NCBI RefSeq assembly: GCF_019112545.1 | Contig: NW_025064883.1 | Span: forward strand, 2,339,802-2,403,801 | DNA length: 64,000 nucleotides | Direction of reading: 5' to 3' | DNA from: Guyanagaster necrorhizus | Taxonomy: Eukaryota > Basidiomycota > Agaricomycetes > Agaricales > Physalacriaceae | Part shown: in pieces, positions 30,689-42,696 of the stretch | Position numbering within the stretch: position 1 is the first letter of the stretch | How the letters are laid out: every line of letters starts with the position of its first letter | Notes under the pieces: model-generated | Seen by the model: only the letters and a program-made list of their open reading frames with translations | Told to the model about the DNA's origin: nothing | Database searches by the model: none | Position numbers and translations under genes: made by a program

Positions 30689-32946
30689 ATGCCCACATTA
30701 TTCCTTATCATCGCATCGCTCCTCCTGGCGTCTCTGCTTCATTGGTGGTTCAAACGACCGTCAGTCAAGCACGTCAAGGGACCACCATCGGCCTCTTTCT
30801 GGCTAGGTAAGCGATCGTCATCAGGATAAACATGGGCTCATGCACGATACTACGAGGCCACGAGGGCGTCCTCCGCGGTCAAGATAATGCTGGTGATCTC
30901 GAAATGAAATGGTGCAGGGAATATGGTACCGTTTATCGTATTGCGGGTTGTTTGGGGGTGAGCAAGCTCTCTGCCTTTGTTATGGTCACAATTAAGCCAA
31001 TAATTGGCTAGCAATCCGTCTTGGTAGTGTGTGACCCAAAGGCTCTCGAACACGTTTTCCACCCATCACGACCTTACCCAAAGTCGAAGGACACGCTTTT
31101 CCTCATAGATCTCATCATTGGCAAGGGACTTGTCACCGTTGACAGTGAGTGTTTATTTCGACTAGGCTTGTGTACAAAGTCACACCTAATGCACTCAGAT
31201 GACAATCATCACCGCCAACGCAAGATATTGAATCCGGCGTTCCCTTCTGCGCAGCTCCGAAAATATCAGGTCATCTTTCAGCAATGCAGCGACAAGGTAG
31301 GTTAATCTGTTCATAGACGTGCAGCAATGTTCGGATGCTAGTGGAAACTATAGCTCGTGAATGATATCCAAAGATCTCTGACTGGCTCAGATGATACCGT
31401 CAATGCTGTTGATTGGACAGGCAAGGTTTCTCTGGATATAATTGGGTTAGGTAAGTGCCATCCATGGTTTTCTCCAACTAGTTGACCTAACATTCGAAAG
31501 CCTCTTTCCGATACGATTTCCGTGCGCTCGATGGTCAGGAATCCGAGTTGGAGCGTGCGATGAAGCATCTTTTGTAAGAAAAGTCGTTCCATGACTATCA
31601 TATCTAACATCCCGGTCCAGCACTGCCTCGCAAGTCAATACGACGGCATCAGAGCTCATCTTCATAGCCCTGATACGAATGCTTCCGTATTGGGTGTTAT
31701 GGTTTCTACGCTTGATCTCTACTCGAGAGATTCGTCTACTTGCCAGCTCAGGAAACGTGGCTAAGAAAGTTGCCCGAGAAGTCATGGTTCGGAATAACGA
31801 GGTGCAGGTGTCAGACGGCGACAGAGATATCGTCAACGTTCTAGGTCAGAACATTGGTCCCAACGACACATGCATCTATTAACATGATTGCGACTCTAGC
31901 AAGAGCACGTTCAGAAGGCAAAATGCAGGATGACGAAGTCGAGGCGCAGCTGATGTTTGTAATATCTCTTTCTTTGTTCTTTATTACCTGATTTTGCTCT
32001 CGTTCCAGGACCTTTGTGGTTGCAGGGCACGAGACGTCGAGCACCAGTATGGCTTGGATATTATACGAACTGGCGGTACATCCAGAGTATCAGTCTATAA
32101 TTCGTGCAGAGCTCAAACAATCAAACGACTACGACTCTATGCCGTTTTTGAACGCAGCTATCAAAGTGAGTAGTAGGCTTAGCTATTTCGAATGCCCTCA
32201 TTCACCTCTACTGATAGGAGACTCTCCGTATACACCCAATGGCTCCTTCCTTGACACGTACCGCTCCTCACGATGATGTCCTACCTCTTTCCGAAGGGAA
32301 GACACTTGCCATACCCAAGGGACAGACACTTTTTTGTTCAGTTTATTTATATAATCGGTATGCTCTTCCTACATCGATAGTACAAATTTGACGCAAACCA
32401 TTCCTAGTCTTCCATGTCTCTGGGGAGACGACGCAGAAGAGTGGAACCCGGCTCGATTTTTCGACAAGACTCTTCCTGGGTCACTGGGTGTGTATGCTAA
32501 TCTGTGAGTGAGACTTTGGCTATTTGTGCGCAATCTCGACGCTTACTTACTTGGCGGAATGCCAGGATGACATTTAGTGAGTTAACACCCCAGCGAACCT
32601 TCTCCACCACTAAAACGACCCTCAGGCTCTGGATCTCGTTCATGTATCGGGTAATTGGCTGCTGTGATTCACTTCATTTTCTTGCTGATCTTCTTCTCTC
32701 GTAGATGGCGTTTCGCGTATGTACCTCCTCTTTCCAGCTTTGCTTCAGTCTAACTGATCAGCGGAATGCAGAGTCATGCAATTGCAAACAGTCCTAGCCA
32801 ATCTGCTTCTGCACTTCGAATTCAGTTTACCCGAGGGAGGTGTAGAGATCCAACATTTCCCCGGATCACCAGGCGTTGTACCCGTTGTGAAGGGCAAAGC
32901 ACATTTAGGCTCTCAAATACCCTTAAGGGTGGGAGTTTTACATTAG
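30689..32946 (+). CDS. Cytochrome P450 monooxygenase
   Basis: Haem-thiolate monooxygenase, anchored in the endoplasmic reticulum by MPTLFLIIASLLLASLLHWW. Fifteen exons: 30689-30806, 30857-30957, 31012-31144, 31199-31296, 31354-31450, 31501-31573, 31621-31844, 31900-31954, 32009-32165, 32218-32357, 32408-32503, 32566-32576, 32626-32650, 32705-32716, 32772-32946; 1515 bases, 504 aa, the normal family length, all joins in frame. Motifs: I-helix VAGHETSSTSMAW (A-G-x-x-T type), K-helix KETLRIHP (ExxR), RFFDKTLP near the PERF position, and haem loop FSGSGSRSCIGWRFA with the axial Cys. The haem loop is assembled from three successive exons of 11, 25 and 12 bases. Substrate cannot be told; mushroom P450s of this kind act on xenobiotics or secondary metabolites. 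No biosynthetic cluster is visible around it. Confidence 0.93.
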
Positions 32947-33009
32947 TGAACGCGCACTTCAGAGGCTTCCATCACGTGTATTCTATAGTCCCTTCGACAA
33001 TCCATTACC

Positions 33010-34075
33010 TTTAGTTACTGTCTGAGCCAATTCTGCAAAGCGTCAGTAAATGCGTCGCTCTTCTCTTTGATCCGTTTGTACTTCTGATGCTCGGCCCTCA
33101 GTTTTGACCTCAACACCTCCAGTTCCTGCTCCGGGGAGGCTTTATCCCACCCAATTCTTCTGCGTGCTTGACTTTACTTTCCAATTCACCTGCACGAAGT
33201 TTCTGCTGTGAAATCTCTCGTCGTAGCAGTATAATATTATTCCTTGATTCATCGTAGCATTGCTTGACCCTATTGTTTTCTTCCAAGAGACCAGCAACCT
33301 GTCGTTCCCTTACCTCCAGCTGAAGCTCGAGGCGCTTGACGAAGTTCGAGTCCCACTTGTCCGCTTCCGAATCCACTTTGCGTTTCTTCTGATTGTCTCC
33401 TTCCCGTTTTACCTTCGGGTCAGTAATAGGGTCGAAGTCCTCGTCTTCTTCGACGGAGTCAGCGCGGGTCCGCTTCTTGTTCGCCCCTTGGCTATTGCCC
33501 AGCAAGCAGGTTTTCCCTTGGAGATGGCATTCCCGGCACTCATTGGCGGCGGCGTTGGGAGTGTAATGACAAGGTGTTTAGACGCGCGACATGCATTGCA
33601 CTGGAAGTCAGCATGAGCTTCTTCGCTCAGATTTTGGAGAAATCGTGAATTACCGGCGATGAGACTTCAACGGGGGCCAAATCCCACAAGTGCCAGTACC
33701 AGCGCGGTATGTCGAGCAGCACCATTGCCTCCCAATGATCATCCCCGAGGTGTCGCCTGGCATCGGCTTGTTGCTGGGATCCCATTTCGAGGACGATATT
33801 GCGCATGGCTCGGAGCCACTCATTGCGATTTCGGCGTCGCAATGAACTTGAGAACCCTTCGACGTACTAAAGCGCGATCAGTTATATCCAATATGTAGGA
33901 ATACACACAGGTTATGGCGCACCTCTGCCCAGATTTCGCGCTCTGCAGGTGAATAAGTCTCGCATTTCGCGTAACCTTGCCCATTTGCTCCTGCTATCCA
34001 TGCGGTTTGAGGTTGAGTCCAGCCATCGTCATTATATGAAGTGTAGGAATGAATCAGAATCCACGAGTGTGGATC
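33010..34075 (-). CDS. Hypothetical Agaricomycete protein with Cys pairs and coiled coil
   Basis: Minus-strand gene; exon structure only partly solved. Protein-like blocks in order: IHSYTSYNDDGWTQPQ (near 34030), YAKCETYSPAEREIWAE, an intron, NEWLRAMRNIVLEMG, QADARRHLGDDHWEAMVL, LDIPRWYWHLWDLAPVE (33640-33840). Then come two cysteine pairs in different frames, FQCNACRAS and NECRECHLQGKTC (33500-33610), which could form a zinc site. A coiled coil follows, KRLELQLEVRERQVAGLLEE and SQQKLRAGELESKVK, ending LRAEHQKYKRIKEK-x-FTDALQNW at about 33018. One join near 33130-33160 does not keep frame in my reading. Such proteins are common in Agaricomycetes and uncharacterised. The start codon is not identified. 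Confidence 0.45.
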
Positions 34076-34079
34076 GGAT

Positions 34080-35250
34080 TTACCTGCTAGTGTCTTCCAT
34101 ATTCACCCTGCGCCAAGAGACGACAAAAAAGAGTGTAGTCGCGAGAGAACGAAACAGCATGGCGGGTTGCAGGTAATAATGAAGACTGGGGAAACCTGCT
34201 TTAACCTCCCGATAGACGGGCATATTGATGATTTCTCTCCCGACGAAATCACGAAAGGCATCATGGCCATCCCAGAACTGAAGATTGTTTGAGTACGCTG
34301 AAAGTTTATGAACAGTATGGATATAAGAACTCACATGCTTCTTGTATGCTTTAATGAAGGCTCCTGCATCGGGTGGCGGGATTCCTTCTATAAGGCGTTT
34401 GAAGAGCGCAGATAACTTTTGCCACGCAACAACGCCACAAAGGATGCGTGCTTCGAGTTGACCTACTGCATTTCGAATCTCGTCCGTATTATCAGGATCC
34501 ACAGTTGCCGAGGCTACAGATGGATGAAGTTAGCATAGCGTCACAAGAAATTCGAAATCCATTATTTACCGGGCTGCACCGCCCACAGCCCCAGCGACAG
34601 CAAAAGCGCCACTTGTCACAGTGAAAGTTACACTGGCTTCAAGTGCTGTACCTGCCACTACGCCCACAAAACCGGTTACCGCCGACCCCAGCGAAGCGTA
34701 TTTCCCCATTTCTGTAGCTGCCGGGACGAGACGAGACTTGATTTCCATGTCCTGTGTCGAGAGAATGGTCGTCAACTATGAGATTTCCGGAAAATTTCCA
34801 ACGAAGGACGGACTGGATGAACATTATTGAGAACATTCACCAAAAAGTCCATTTCATGTTCTACATTAATGGCAAAGACACTGAAAAGAGTGACGAGTTC
34901 CTCCGCGGTAGCCAGTGTTGATACGTCGCATAGGTCTAACATCAGGACATGGTCGATAATCTCACCGGCAGCACTGAGGCGCTGGTCACTGTCTGAGAGT
35001 GTCAACGCCGTGTGTAGAATTGATCTAACCTGAGATCTTGTCTTGTTATAACTAGCTCAATCAAATCAGTGCTTTTGACAAAAGCATAGAGAAAATCACG
35101 TACACTGCCATCATACTACGACCGACAGTCATGTATTGCTTTAGGAGACTGGCATAGGCAACCTGCAATGACGAAAGGAAAGAGTAATCGGAAGTTTGGT
35201 TGCCGTGAAGAATTGGGTGAATGTATTTCATGGCTAGCATCAATTCCTTG
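34080..35250 (-). CDS. Hypothetical protein with a Gly/Ala-rich hydrophobic segment
   Basis: Minus-strand blocks that appear to be exons of one gene. About 34840-35005: DQRLSAAGEIIDHVLMLDLC and TAEELVTLFSVFAINVEHEM. About 34566-34775: EIKSRLVPAATEMGKYASLG followed by a Gly/Ala/Val-rich hydrophobic stretch (VTGFVGVVAGTALEASVTF, then SGAFAVAGAVGGAA). 34080-34502: GQLEARILCGVVAWQKLSAL, FIKAYKKHVSSYIHTVHKLS and FWDGHDAFRDFVGREI. The hydrophobic hairpin flanked by long helices suggests a membrane-inserting helical bundle, but I have no named family. The 3' end abuts or overlaps the preceding hypothetical gene. Introns and start not fixed. Confidence 0.4.
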
Positions 35251-35996
35251 TCATTTTCAAGTCACCAAAGTATTTCTGAAATCCCACAAGACGTTGTTCA
35301 AGGGCATTAAGTCCCTCCACAGTTTACTGATAACGGAGCTTCATGGTAGAAAAGAGGGCAGGAAGATCATCGATTAAAGTCGCACGAGATCCGAACCCGG
35401 GCACGTACTGCAACGCACGTAGGAACACATGATAGTTAAATGAGCCTCACAGCTCGGTATCAAGATCATTCTGAGTCTGATCGAATACTGCCACATTTAC
35501 GGTGAACGAGTCCTTGAAACGACGACAGCGGCTCCGAAAGGAATTCATGATCTGGAGGGCCTTTGCAAGGTCCATTGGCTGGCTTATGCCGGAACCCAAG
35601 TTCAACGGCGTCTTTCATAGATAGACGTAAGCATATCTCGGCACGCTTTACGAAAAGCTAGTAGAATAGCGGACGTTGTCGACTGTCTGAATGGTGCACG
35701 TTTGGTAACCTCCGCTGTCACATAGTAGATGGTTTGGCAAAGAGAAAATGTGTACGATCATATCTGTAATGTGACCGTTTTCCTTTGAAAGGGAGCGTGA
35801 GTATACTCAATAGATCCAGTAGAAAATACGCCTAACTTTGAGAGACAAACGCAGAAAGCTTGTAGAGAGTAGAGTCGAAGAGTTCGGCACTCACGGCATG
35901 TCCCAGAAACGGAAGCATTACGAGATAAAACTAAATAGGAGATCTAGTTTCCAAATATGTTCTTCCCCGTGGGGTCCAGCTTGGCTCCGTACCGCC
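35251..35996. other. Intergenic; no supported gene
   Basis: Upstream of the E2 gene. Minus-strand codons near 35460-35680 might be a 5' exon of the preceding hypothetical gene, but stops interrupt them. Confidence 0.35.
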
Positions 35997-37603
35997 ATGT
36001 TGTCCCGCTCTTTTCGCCTGGCAATGCGACGGCCCATTTTCTTCTCTTGTTTCCATAGTTCCCCTGCAACTTTGGCATCCAAGAAGTCCATAAAGCAATT
36101 CAAGCTAGCAGATATTGGTGAAGGAATCACGGAATGTGAGGTCATCAAATGGTTGGTGATGTTCCGTCCGAAATGCCAGGGCGATATTTGTTCTACCTTA
36201 CCAGTTTGATTTTGTAGGAGCGTTGAACCAAAGTCTACGGTGCAAGCATTCGATGCACTCTGCGAGGTGCAAAGTGACAAAGCCAGCGTAGAGATCACCA
36301 GTCCTTACGACGGTGTCGTTACCCAGCTTTTAGTTCAGGAAGGAGAAGTCGCGAAAGTGGGAACTGGGCTGTGTTTGATAGAGGTGGAGGTGGAAGAAGA
36401 AACGGACTCCCCGGACGCCGTCAAAAAGGAAACGCCAGTACAACCTGCAGCCGAATCCTCTCCAGAGTCGTGTCCAGACGCGGAGACCGCTATGACGCCA
36501 CGACCACACCCATTAGATCCAAGCCATCCTGCACCAAAGGCCGACAATTTTTTGGCCACTCCTTCCGTTCGACATTACGCCCGACAGAAAGGTATCAAAC
36601 TAGCTCAGGTCTCTCCAGGCAGTGGACGAGATGGCAGAGTTGAGAAGAACGACATTGAGCGATATCTCTCGGAGCAGGCCTCTGCATCACCATCGCAAAG
36701 TCTTCCTGGCCAGGACGCCATTGTGGAACTCGGCCGTACTCGATATGGCATGTGGAAAGCTATGGTGAAGGTAAGAAAAATAAAAATCCTTGATTCCCGA
36801 CAATACGTTTACGCTCTCGACAGAGTCTAGAAATACCACATTTTGGGTACTCAACAACTCTCGATCTTACGGCCTTATACAACCTTTTACCGATATTGAA
36901 CGCGCATATACCTGAGCATTACAAACCTTCGCCCTCTTCACTCCCGTCACCGTTGACAGTTTCTCCGTCTGCTGTCTATCCAGCACCTTCTCTGCCCCAA
37001 GTTGCGCCTTCTCAACAATATACACACCTGACGTACCTTCCTGTCCTTCTTAAGACACTTTCAAAATCAATGCTCGAATGGCCACTTTTCCGTTCCTCCA
37101 TAACACCCGGCACGTCTGATCCAGGCGCGAAACCCACCCTGACAGTACGCCCACATGCCGACGTTAGCATCGCCCTTTCTACCCCGACGGGTTTGTACAC
37201 GCCTACACTGCATAGCGTCGATACGTATAACATGTATGGCCTCGCGTCAACTCTTAAGCGTCTTTCCCATCTAGGCAGACAAGTTCCGTGTGGACTCACA
37301 CCTAAGGAGATGCCCAAAGGAGGTGGAACGTTGACCGTGTCTAATGTTGGGGCCGTTGGTACCGGGGAGTTTGCCGCGCCAGTGCTTGTACCTGGAAGCG
37401 GCGTTGCGATTGTCGCTATTGGGAGAGCGAAATGGATATGGGATGTGGATGTCGGAGACGGAAAAGGAGAAAGGAGGCTGAAGGTTGGGGTAAGCTGGAG
37501 CGCTGACCATCGCGTCGTTGAGGGCGCCGAGCTGGCCGCATTCGTGGAATGCTGGAGAGGATATGTTGAAGTTCCGGAAAGGCTAATCGCCGATTCAGTG
37601 TGA
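35997..37603 (+). CDS. DBT: Branched-chain 2-oxoacid dehydrogenase E2 (dihydrolipoyl transacylase)
   Basis: Core subunit of the mitochondrial BCKDH complex in valine, leucine and isoleucine breakdown; transfers the branched acyl group from lipoyl-lysine to CoA. Three exons: 35997-36151, 36218-36770, 36824-37603; 495 aa, in frame. Starts MLSRSFRLAMRRPIFFSCF, an arginine-rich mitochondrial presequence. Lipoyl domain: FKLADIGEGITECEVIKW, with the lipoylated Lys in VQSDKASVEI. Subunit-binding domain: ATPSVRHYARQKGIKLAQVS and GRDGRVEKNDIERYL. Catalytic domain: IPHFGYSTTLDLTAL to SWSADHRVVEGAELAAF. The acyltransferase motif is normally HxxxDG; here it reads HRVVEG, with Glu for Asp. A Pro/Ser-rich insert (PSPSSLPSPLTVSPSAVYPA) lies after the start of the catalytic domain. 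Acetyl (PDH) and succinyl (KGDH) E2 forms fit less well because of the GITECEVIKW signature. Confidence 0.92.
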
Positions 37604-38141
37604 GGTACGTAGCATAGTTTCTCAATGCTCTTCGATGTAAACTGTACTTATGGCCTGTATCAACATCCAACGAACTCTTTGCAAAGCATCATTTTCACGG
37701 AAAAGTGGATTCCGCTGATTGTGCTACAGTACTCTGTGCTGGCTGCGGCATCTGGTTTCCTGCCCAACATAATATGCCTGATGTCTTCTCGGCTGTCGCT
37801 ATCCACACCTGGTCTTCTCTTAGACAGGCAAACGACGGCATCTATTATTGGTCGTGCTGTAAGACTTTGAATATGGACGCCTGCTGGTGTGCCTCGCAAT
37901 GATGACAAAACGTGGGATACCGCATGTTATCCTCCTGTACATGAGTTAAACGCCAGGCACCACACTTTGCCTTACTTCAACACTCTCGACCAGATCGCCC
38001 CACCCAGGCGTCTCAGCATCCAATCGTCGTTCAAAAGACAAAGATCGGGAAACTCTGAATTGAGACCTAGAGCGACCGCACAGCCGCAAAAATCAATCCC
38101 TTATAGCATATCAAGAAAATTTCTACCATTCCGTCTCTACG
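37604..38141. other. Intergenic; no supported gene
   Basis: Open frames at 37625-37870 and 37889-38164 lack motifs and overlap each other. It probably holds the 3' untranslated region of the E2 gene and the promoter of the next gene. Confidence 0.45.
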
Positions 38142-38639
38142 ATGAACGCCTCCGACATCGATAAGCTGCATTTTGTCAATCCTTCCTTGGAGGCTCTACG
38201 ACTGTAAATCTCCTTCGCGCCATAATGTTAATCTCTCTTATTAACTACCACCGACGTTCATTATAGGTCCCTGCAGTACCGTGCGTTCAAGTTGTATTAT
38301 GGCACCGCAGATTTTGCCACGGTTTCTCCGGGCATCCAGACAGCATTTCGAGAAGTTGCAGAGGACATAGCAGAAAACGTTACCCAGGCGATGGCCCCCG
38401 ATGAACGGGAAAGGTTATCTCCAGCGGCTTGGGATCAATCGATCAAAGAGCATACAGGAAGAAAATTCAGTTTTCACTACAAGAACGGCGTCTTGGATCG
38501 CATAACTTCAAAGAAAGGTGGGAAAGTGTACTTTGCTCAGGATCGTGGATCTGGGGATTTTATTGGCGTGGCGGAGTAAGTCTCATTTTCATCGCTAAGT
38601 TACTTTGGGACGCTAATTGGTATCAGGTTTGAAGGGTGA
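38142..38639 (+). CDS. Small hypothetical protein (127 aa)
   Basis: Three exons: 38142-38203, 38267-38575, 38627-38639, joins in frame with canonical sites. Starts MNASDIDKLHFVNPSLEALR and ends GVAEFEG. Middle: helical and acidic (FREVAEDIAENVTQAM), then GRKFSFHYKNGVLDRITSKK. No signal peptide, no membrane segment, no family recognised. The layout of a helix followed by short beta strands resembles the next gene (39117-39519), so the two may be diverged tandem duplicates; the similarity is weak. Confidence 0.65.
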
Positions 38640-39116
38640 TGTCGGCTAAGCTATCCTCAGGTGGAAAACAACACTAGATCTCAACTTATAATACGCGATT
38701 TTCATCACTTCTCGTAGAGCCTCGTAATGATATTAAACACTTAATAAATACTCCAGTATCAGAAGCGGTTGCTTACGACTGAGGCATGTATACATATTAT
38801 TAAGGGTGAATTTCAAACAGACGAGCCATGAAGATTGGAGCCAAGCGCATTTCCCTGGACGGTAAATCTTCGCTGTTCAGATCGCACTTGTGGAATGAGA
38901 TGTGTCATGCCTCAAGGCTTGAATGCTTGCTGTCTGGAACGTTGCGTCGCATATCAAGAGCCCTGATTGATGCAAGCGAGCGCCGTGGGAGCTGCTCGTG
39001 ACCTTCAGCGCGAGGCTATCTCACCCAATACCCGAGGAGAAAGGCGAGGCAGTCGTATGACGACGGCGTCTGTGTACAAACGAAGAATCCAAGCAATCGT
39101 ATTTCTTGCGTTGAAG

Positions 39117-39519
39117 ATGAGTAGCTCTTCTAATGATACTGCCCGCGACGACCTGATAAGGTACAGAGGTATTTCCAGCCACACCTTGATATTCGTGTAC
39201 TAAGTGTTTCCATTCGGTTACCATAAGGTCCTTCACATACAGGGCTCTCAGTCTATGCTTTCCGACGACAGAAGGAGACCTCGGTGCAGAACAGTTGGCA
39301 ATAGTACATACTGCGTTACAGGAGCTTGCAGAGAAGATAGTGAATCAAAGAGATAGATGGATGCCGCCAGAGTCGTTTCAAGGAGAGTTTCCCATGGATC
39401 CGATAATTATCCGTTACGCAAAGCGGAGGTTTGGCTCGTTCATATTCAACCTCGAAGAACCGAGCAGGTTGCCCTACATAGTTCCTAGAAACAGCCGCGG
39501 TCGGGTTCGACGGCGATGA
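39117..39519 (+). CDS. Small hypothetical protein (106 aa)
   Basis: Two exons: 39117-39160 and 39243-39519, in frame. Starts MSSSSNDTARDDLIRRA and ends RNSRGRVRRR. Middle: helical TALQELAEKIVNQRDRW, then DPIIIRYAKRRFGSFIFNL. It ends in a basic tail that could be a nuclear signal. Not recognised. Possible distant duplicate of the preceding gene: TAFREVAEDIAENV there against TALQELAEKIVNQR here. Confidence 0.6.
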
Positions 39520-40425
39520 GGCTCGGGGTGGGTTTTTCTTTACTCTTGTGCTTCTTTTTTCTCAATTGTGACAGACACAGGAATGGTATGAGTTTTTGGA
39601 GGCTGTAGGATGATCAATAGAATCCTAGAACGCAGTTATATCCATCTTAAACGTCTGAGCGCTCTTGTAAGATACCTGAGTATGACCCAAGAAGTTGTTT
39701 GATGCGTATTGATCGCTGCTTCATGCACGTCGAATGAAAAGAATATATCAAGCATGTCAGGATCCCTTGAACATAGATAATTTAGACGAGCCTTGGTATT
39801 TTATGTTTGTTTGTGGAAGATGTCGCCATCGCATAGGAGCGTAGACAAACTTCAGAGCTCAGATCTTTTAGAGCGCACCTGGAGTCTTTAAAACGTCGAG
39901 CTAGAACAGAAGTCGAGATTTCGATTTTCATTTTTAAGAAAAAACCGAAGTCGCTCCTTTAGACATAGACACGGGAGTAATGACGTATCCATTGAACAAG
40001 GACTCGGAGTTGCCAGACGACTTTAAAACAAAGCACAGGGAACGCAGAGCAGCCCTGACCTCGAACGTCAATTCTACGGTCTGAGAAGTCGTTGTCCTTG
40101 CTGTCCTCCGTAATGAAGCGAGCCTAGATGTCATGGTCGTCCGAGTCATCGTTGTTAGTAGCGGGTAAAGCCGATGGTTCGTCGGATCTCGGCAAGGTGG
40201 TTCATTTTTCCCCGCTGTGTCGGCCTCCGGAAAGTCTATCTGGGGGCATACAGATCCGTCAACCTCGCTTATCCTCTGATCATCTTCAAAAATTCAATCA
40301 TGTTCTGTAAAATAGCTACTACAAGATTGAATGCATGTCAGGTAGACGTATGAGTACAAATACAACGGCAGCTGCGTACTAGTGGATACAAAGAGGCGTC
40401 CGGCATCACACATACAACTAATAAA
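39520..40425. other. Intergenic; no supported gene
   Basis: About 900 bases between convergent 3' ends. A minus-strand frame (39934-40149, Thr/Arg-rich) has no motif and a composition typical of chance frames. Confidence 0.45.
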
Positions 40426-42338
40426 TCAATGCTCCCGAGACAAAGCGAGGCAATTATATGGATGCAAATCCCGATCCGGTATTGTAATTCCCAACAAGAA
40501 CCCGTTCCTTTCAATTGCCAAATCTCGATACCTCTCCCAGTGGTAGTAGCCCATATCTCGAGTGCTCACAAAGTCTTGCAAACTCATGACCTCGATCTTC
40601 GGCCCGGGAAGAACAGTGTAGTCGATGAATGTCAACACAGAGTGGTTTGGCACCGAAGGATGAGCGTCATGGTAGGCACTCCGCAGAGCATCGACAGTCT
40701 CTTTTCCGTCCAATGTACGATAAACCTCACTCTGGCCAACGACGATGAACCACTCATCCTCGTTGGGTGACATGAGGCGGGGGTGTCCTTCTATCATGCA
40801 AAGAATATTTCAGCGCTGACGGTAATTTGCAGGAGGGGTCAGCCCACCTCGAAATTGCCGACGTAGTTCAAGACACTGCGCTCGATGTCCATCTCTCCAT
40901 CCCGACTTAGCGCATTGGTGAGAGCAGTAATAGGCATATTGGCATCCGGAACATCGCATGTCGTATATTCTGGAAGATGTGTCCCCCTGTCGTCTGGTGA
41001 TGCACTATCAAGCCATTAGCTAGATCAAACTATGCGCTGGGATAGGCTGAACATACGTCGTCATTCATACAACTTGTCCGCCCACCGCGAGCCATAAAAT
41101 AAATCGGTCGCAGATTCCACAAGTAGTCCACCTTATCTTTCAACCTCACCCAGGCGTCTCTCACTACTCCCCGGAAATTTTCCACATCCTCCATCGCTTC
41201 CGCCCTCCTCAGTGACGTACGAGCGCGGTGCAATACGCTCCTGTAAATCGCCAGCAGGCTGATCGTATCTAGGATTTCCACGATCATGGACTCCATTGTG
41301 AAGGCATCAGTACGACACTGATGCTCATAGGCGAGGTACGGCTGTGCCTTCACGATGGACTGCAGTATCCCTTTGTCTAGGGCATCCGAAACCCACGTAA
41401 ACCCGCATCTCAAGTTCTTCTTCAGATACATGACGGACAGATACATGGCCCGCCGGGCCTGAGGCAAATTGATAGGTTCAAGGTTTCGCGTACGGGTCAA
41501 TCGTCCCATGACAAACGTCACCCATGCCACCGATTTCTTCGAAAAAAACTGGAGACGTAGTTTGCCATCGTTTCCTGAGCAGATGAGCATGGTTTCTAAG
41601 CGGGCGATGAGATCGGGATAGAGAATTTGGGGTTTTTCCACGAGTTCTATGAGCCGCTGAACTATGCAGAGCGCGAGGTTGGCGGGTGCTTCTGATGTCA
41701 AGACATGGGAAACGTCGACCTGCCAGCCCTGGTCTAACTGGTCTGCAGCAGCAGTGACCAGGGTGATGGTTTTTGAAGTAGATATAAAGATGTCCGAGTC
41801 ATAATCTACCGAAGCTGCGATGAGGGACATTTTGAATATGCAGCCAACCAAGCGAGGAACGGAAGTCAACAATGACAACACCTCTGGTATCCGGGAAAAG
41901 AGATACACCAGCTTAGCCGACTTCAGCAGGGCTTCGTGGTCGTCGACGGCCGATTCAGTAAGGTCCAGATGGTATTGTGTGACGAAGAAGGATAACCATG
42001 GATGAATAGAGTGCCAGAGAGGTAGGAGAAGGGCGGCTGAATTACCGATGAGATCATTCTCGAGACCGTAAATTAGAGAATCAAAGCAAATGAGTGCCAT
42101 CTGAGTGGATGCTTCGTCCCGTGTAGGTACGTCTGAAAGACGTTGTTGGACAAGGGGGAAAACCTGAGCTAGCAAATGATTTTTTTGCATTGCCCTGGTG
42201 GCAAGTTCTTTCATCGCGGGTATTGAACCATTTCGCGCTGCTCGTTTTAGTGACGCAATGTTCATGTCCTGTGTATAGCCATTCGGTTGAGAATAAAACA
42301 AAATAAGCCTTCACGTACACATATGTTCCCGGATTCAT
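40426..42338 (-). CDS. MYND-type zinc finger protein
   Basis: Exons, complement: 40426-40790, 40848-40986, 41057-42268, and probably 42321-42338 (MNPGTY). If the last is not used, translation starts at ATG 42265 (MNIASLKRAARNGSIPAM). All joins keep frame. The protein is about 575 aa: a long helical N-terminal region typical of the expanded Agaricomycete MYND family, then the finger CSGCQYAYYCSHQC followed by AKSGWRDGHRAQC (four Cys pairs with His). A C-terminal segment follows (SPNEDEWFIVVGQSEVYRT, TFIDYTVLPGPKIEV). MYND fingers bind PxLxP peptides in corepressors; there is no SET domain here, so it is not a methyltransferase of the SMYD type. Role unknown. Confidence 0.85.
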
Positions 42339-42696
42339 TTTGCATGATGTCGAAAGACAAAAGATCGATTGGTATGTCTCATTTACCAACAATATGCCGT
42401 CACGGTGGGAGATCAAGAAGTGATCGAAAAGCCCCGAAACTTTTGTGATCGGGGTCTTTGTTTGGTTGCAGCATCAGAGACAAGCTTGGTCACGATTATC
42501 TAATCCAGCGATTCTTCCTTCGCGCCCACCATCAAGAATTTCTCCAATAAAGTCAAATTACGTCCGCCGTTCTCTTCTTCCTACGAGCAGCAGCAGCGCT
42601 ACGAATATACAACTAACCCGGTGTACCCAGGCAATTATTTTAATTGCTACTAATCTCAAAATCCCGACTCGGTGACCGCGACGCGGTACCAGTAGG

